From Actinomycetota bacterium (lineage in GTDB: Bacteria > Actinomycetota > Thermoleophilia > Solirubrobacterales > Thermoleophilaceae), in assembly GCA_005883295.1 (NCBI GenBank), contig VAWV01000260.1, positions 1 to 7,209 on the forward strand: DNA of 7,209 nucleotides, read 5' to 3'. Position 1 is the first letter of the stretch; each line of letters begins with the position of its first letter. Position numbers and translations under genes: made by a program. The notes below the pieces were generated by a model. The model searched no databases, had not been told where the DNA came from, and saw nothing but the letters and a program-made list of their open reading frames with translations. Of the stretch, positions 5,124 to 7,209 are shown in pieces.

Positions 5124-6484
5124 AGCAAGCACCGCTGGCACGGATCGACCTGCCGGTCGACCGCATTCCTGACCGCTGGTACAACGTGCTGCCGGACCTC
5201 CCGCGGGCTCCGGACGAGCTGCTCGATCCGAAGAGCGGCAAGCCGCTCTCCCAGGACTACCTCGAGCGACTGCTGCCGCGGGCGCTGGCCGCACAGGAGC
5301 GCTCGCTCGAACGGTGGATCAGCGTTCCCGACGAGGTGGCGGCCGGGTACCGGATGTGGCGGCCGACGCCGGTCTACCGGGCGCACGCGCTCGAGCGGGA
5401 GCTCGACACCCCTGCGGAGATCTACTTCAAGTACGAGGGCGAGAGCCCGTCCGGCAGCCACAAGCTCAACTCGGCGCTCGCTCAGGCGTACTACGCCAAG
5501 CAGGAGGGTGTGCGGCGGCTCGTGACCGACACGGGCGCCGGGCAGTGGGGCACCGCGCTTGCGCTCGCCGGCGCGCTGATGGGGATCGAGGTCACCGTCT
5601 ACATGGTGCGCGCGTCCTACCACCACAAGCCGGGCCGCCGGCACCTGATGGAGACCTTCGGCGCCACCGTGCTGCCCAGCCCGGGCGAGTTCACGAACGT
5701 GGGGCGGTTCTTCCTGAACGAGGATCCGGACCATCCGGGCAGCGAGGCGACCGCCGTGTCGGAGGCACTCGAGGTCGTGTACTCCGACCCCGAATCGCGC
5801 TTTGCGATGGGCGCATTCGCGAACCATGTGCTGCTGCATCAGACGCTAATCGGACTGGAGGCGCGCGAGCAGCTCGAGCTGGTCGACCGCGAACCCGACT
5901 ACCTGGTCGCGTCGCTCGGATGCGGCTCGAACATGGGCGGCCTCGCGCTGCCGTGGGTGTCGGACAAGCTCAACGGCCGCGATCTCACGATCCTCGCCGC
6001 CGAGCCGGAGGCCTGCCCGACGCTGACGGGCGGCGAGTACCGCTGGGACTTCGCCGACGCCAGCGGCACCGGCCCGCTCGCGCGCACCTACACCCTGGGC
6101 CACGACTTCGTGCCGCCGCCGATCCACGCCGGCGGCCTCCGCTACCACGGCGCCGCTCCGCTCGCCGGGCTGCTGCGCGCGGAGGGCCTCCTCGACGCGA
6201 TCGCCTACCCGCAGAACGAGGTCTTCAAGGCGGGGTCGCTGTTCGCGCGGCTCACCGGATTCCTGCCGGCACCCGAGACCGCGCACGCCATCCGCGCCGT
6301 GATCGACGTGGCGCAGGAGTGCAAGGAGCAGGGGCGCAAGGCCACGATCCTGTTCTGCTACTCGGGCCACGGGCTGCTCGACCTCGGCGCGTACGGGAAG
6401 TTCAACGCGGGCGAGCTGCAGGACGTCGAGACGATGGCCGAGTCCCTAAAAGCCGCCTCGAGCGAGACGGGGGTTCCCGCATGA
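5120..6484 (+). CDS. trpB2: TrpB2-type tryptophan synthase beta-like PLP enzyme
   Basis: A 454-residue PLP enzyme of fold type II, of the TrpB2 subgroup. Classical TrpB condenses indole with serine to give tryptophan. Some TrpB2 enzymes work without TrpA, and at least one archaeal member uses O-phosphoserine. Visible: an N-terminal extension typical of TrpB2 (DRWYNVLPDLP, 18-28), RPTPVYRA (81-88), the PLP lysine K115 in SGSHKLNSA, VTDTGAGQWG (135-144), the phosphate-binding loop GCGSNMGG (267-274), the TrpB2 block AEPEACPTLTGGEYRWDF (294-311), HAGGLRYHG (336-344) and CYSGHG (413-418). The catalytic glutamate of ETGAGQ is aspartate here (D137). The length is normal for TrpB2, against about 400 for TrpB1. 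The start is GTG with GAGGGAG six bases upstream; the stop overlaps the next gene as ATGA. No trpA or other trp gene is in view, so a salvage or non-tryptophan role is possible. The subgroup is firm; the true substrate is unknown. Confidence 0.9.
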   Translation: MKQAPLARIDLPVDRIPDRWYNVLPDLPRAPDELLDPKSGKPLSQDYLERLLPRALAAQERSLERWISVPDEVAAGYRMWRPTPVYRAHALERELDTPAEIYFKYEGESPSGSHKLNSALAQAYYAKQEGVRRLVTDTGAGQWGTALALAGALMGIEVTVYMVRASYHHKPGRRHLMETFGATVLPSPGEFTNVGRFFLNEDPDHPGSEATAVSEALEVVYSDPESRFAMGAFANHVLLHQTLIGLEAREQLELVDREPDYLVASLGCGSNMGGLALPWVSDKLNGRDLTILAAEPEACPTLTGGEYRWDFADASGTGPLARTYTLGHDFVPPPIHAGGLRYHGAAPLAGLLRAEGLLDAIAYPQNEVFKAGSLFARLTGFLPAPETAHAIRAVIDVAQECKEQGRKATILFCYSGHGLLDLGAYGKFNAGELQDVETMAESLKAASSETGVPA

Positions 6485-7209
6485 GGTCGTACCCGCTGTA
6501 CATCGACGGCCAGGACCGCGAAGGTCAGGGCTGGAACTACACCGTGAAGGCGTCGGCGCTGCTGGCGGACCCGATGGGCACCTTCAACCTCAAGCGGGCG
6601 CTCGACCTCGGCCAGATGGATCCCGCGGACGCTCCGGCGGACGTCGTCGTCGGGCGGAGCGCCTGGGGCGAGCGTCGTGAGGGCGCCGAGGCGCTGGAGG
6701 CCGCCGCCCGCGCCAGCCGCGAGTTCGCGCGCACGCCGCTGGACGTACGCCGCGCGATGGTCGACGAGTACCACGACGCGATCGTGGAGCGCGCCGAGGA
6801 GTTCGTGGAGATCCTCGTGTGGGAGGGCCACCCGCGGCGCCTGGCGCAGTGGGAGGTGCGCGGGATGATCGAGGGCACGGCGCGCGAGACGATGGACTGG
6901 AACTTCTCCCAGCTTCGCTCGGAGATCGAGCAGGGCGAGCGCCGGATCGTGGTCTCGCGCAAGCCCGATGGGGTGGTCTGCGTCAACCCGCCCCAGAACG
7001 CGGCCGGCTCCAACTCGGCGCTGGGCTTCGGGGCGATCGCGTCGGGGAACGCGCTGGTGGTCAAGGCGCCGCGCTCGACCCCGCTGTCGGTCATGTTCCT
7101 CTACCGCGACATCGTGGCGCCGATCCTCGAGCGCCACGGCGCGCCGCCGGGCACCCTGAACCTGATCTCGGGCGACACCAAGCAGATCCTGCGCCAGTGG
7201 ATCACGAGC
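6481..7209 (+). CDS. Aldehyde dehydrogenase family protein, N-terminal part (runs off right edge)
   Basis: Open from the ATG at 6481 to the window end: 243 codons without a stop. It reads as the N-terminal NAD(P)-binding half of an aldehyde dehydrogenase, which would oxidise an aldehyde to an acid or acyl product. Visible: YPLYIDGQ (4-11), a helical region ARASREFARTPLDVRRAMVDEYHDAIVERAEEFVEIL (77-112), then the Rossmann core KPDGVVCVNPPQNAAGSN (161-178), ASGNALVVKAPRSTPLS (187-203) and GAPPGTLNLISGD (220-232). N173 matches the conserved oxyanion Asn and K195 the cofactor-binding Lys. The usual PWN motif is PQN, and residues 25-58 look like an extra segment, so this is not a mainstream aldehyde dehydrogenase. 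The catalytic Cys and Glu lie beyond the window. The start overlaps the trpB2 stop by four bases (ATGA), pointing to coupled translation and a shared pathway. Substrate unknown. Confidence 0.85.
   Translation, partial: MRSYPLYIDGQDREGQGWNYTVKASALLADPMGTFNLKRALDLGQMDPADAPADVVVGRSAWGERREGAEALEAAARASREFARTPLDVRRAMVDEYHDAIVERAEEFVEILVWEGHPRRLAQWEVRGMIEGTARETMDWNFSQLRSEIEQGERRIVVSRKPDGVVCVNPPQNAAGSNSALGFGAIASGNALVVKAPRSTPLSVMFLYRDIVAPILERHGAPPGTLNLISGDTKQILRQWITS

Noticed and set aside
5054..7137. Long minus-strand frames under trpB2 and the aldehyde dehydrogenase
   Set aside because: They are antisense shadows caused by high GC, with low-complexity Arg/Leu/Val composition and no family features.

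Overview
The window is very GC-rich (about 70% by eye) and uses GTG starts and strong G/C third positions. Together with the gene content this points to a high-GC actinobacterium. A Thermoleophilia/Solirubrobacterales-type lineage is my guess from gene style only. No rRNA, tRNA, insertion sequence or CRISPR array is visible.

Left part: a DUF2182 integral membrane protein (8-790, +) runs tail to tail into a minus-strand group. Read in the minus direction, that group is: a six-TM GGDEF-EAL cyclic-di-GMP protein that is broken in two places (4716-2869), a terminator-like hairpin, a rhodanese-CBS protein (2759-2079), an 82-residue unknown (2031-1783) and a CapA-family protein (1757-759). The last three are closely spaced and probably form one operon.

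The most striking item is the rhodanese-CBS gene. It is open from a GTG with a perfect Shine-Dalgarno to a TAG stop except for one in-frame TGA. That TGA falls in the active-site loop, exactly where a cysteine is expected (C-W-D-Y-L-TGA-D-L-S-P-R). This suggests either a selenocysteine-containing rhodanese or a very recent nonsense mutation or sequencing error. TGA is used as a normal stop in neighbouring genes, so a general code change is unlikely.

Middle: the 403-base divergent intergenic region (4717-5119) holds a long hairpin, a structured segment resembling a cyclic-di-GMP-I (GEMM) riboswitch just upstream of the GGDEF-EAL start, and a -35/-10-like promoter for the right-hand genes.

Right part: a TrpB2-type tryptophan synthase beta-like protein (5120-6484, +) overlaps by ATGA with an aldehyde dehydrogenase family gene (6481 to beyond the right edge). 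The two are likely translated together. No trpA or other trp gene is visible, so a role outside the classical trp operon is possible.
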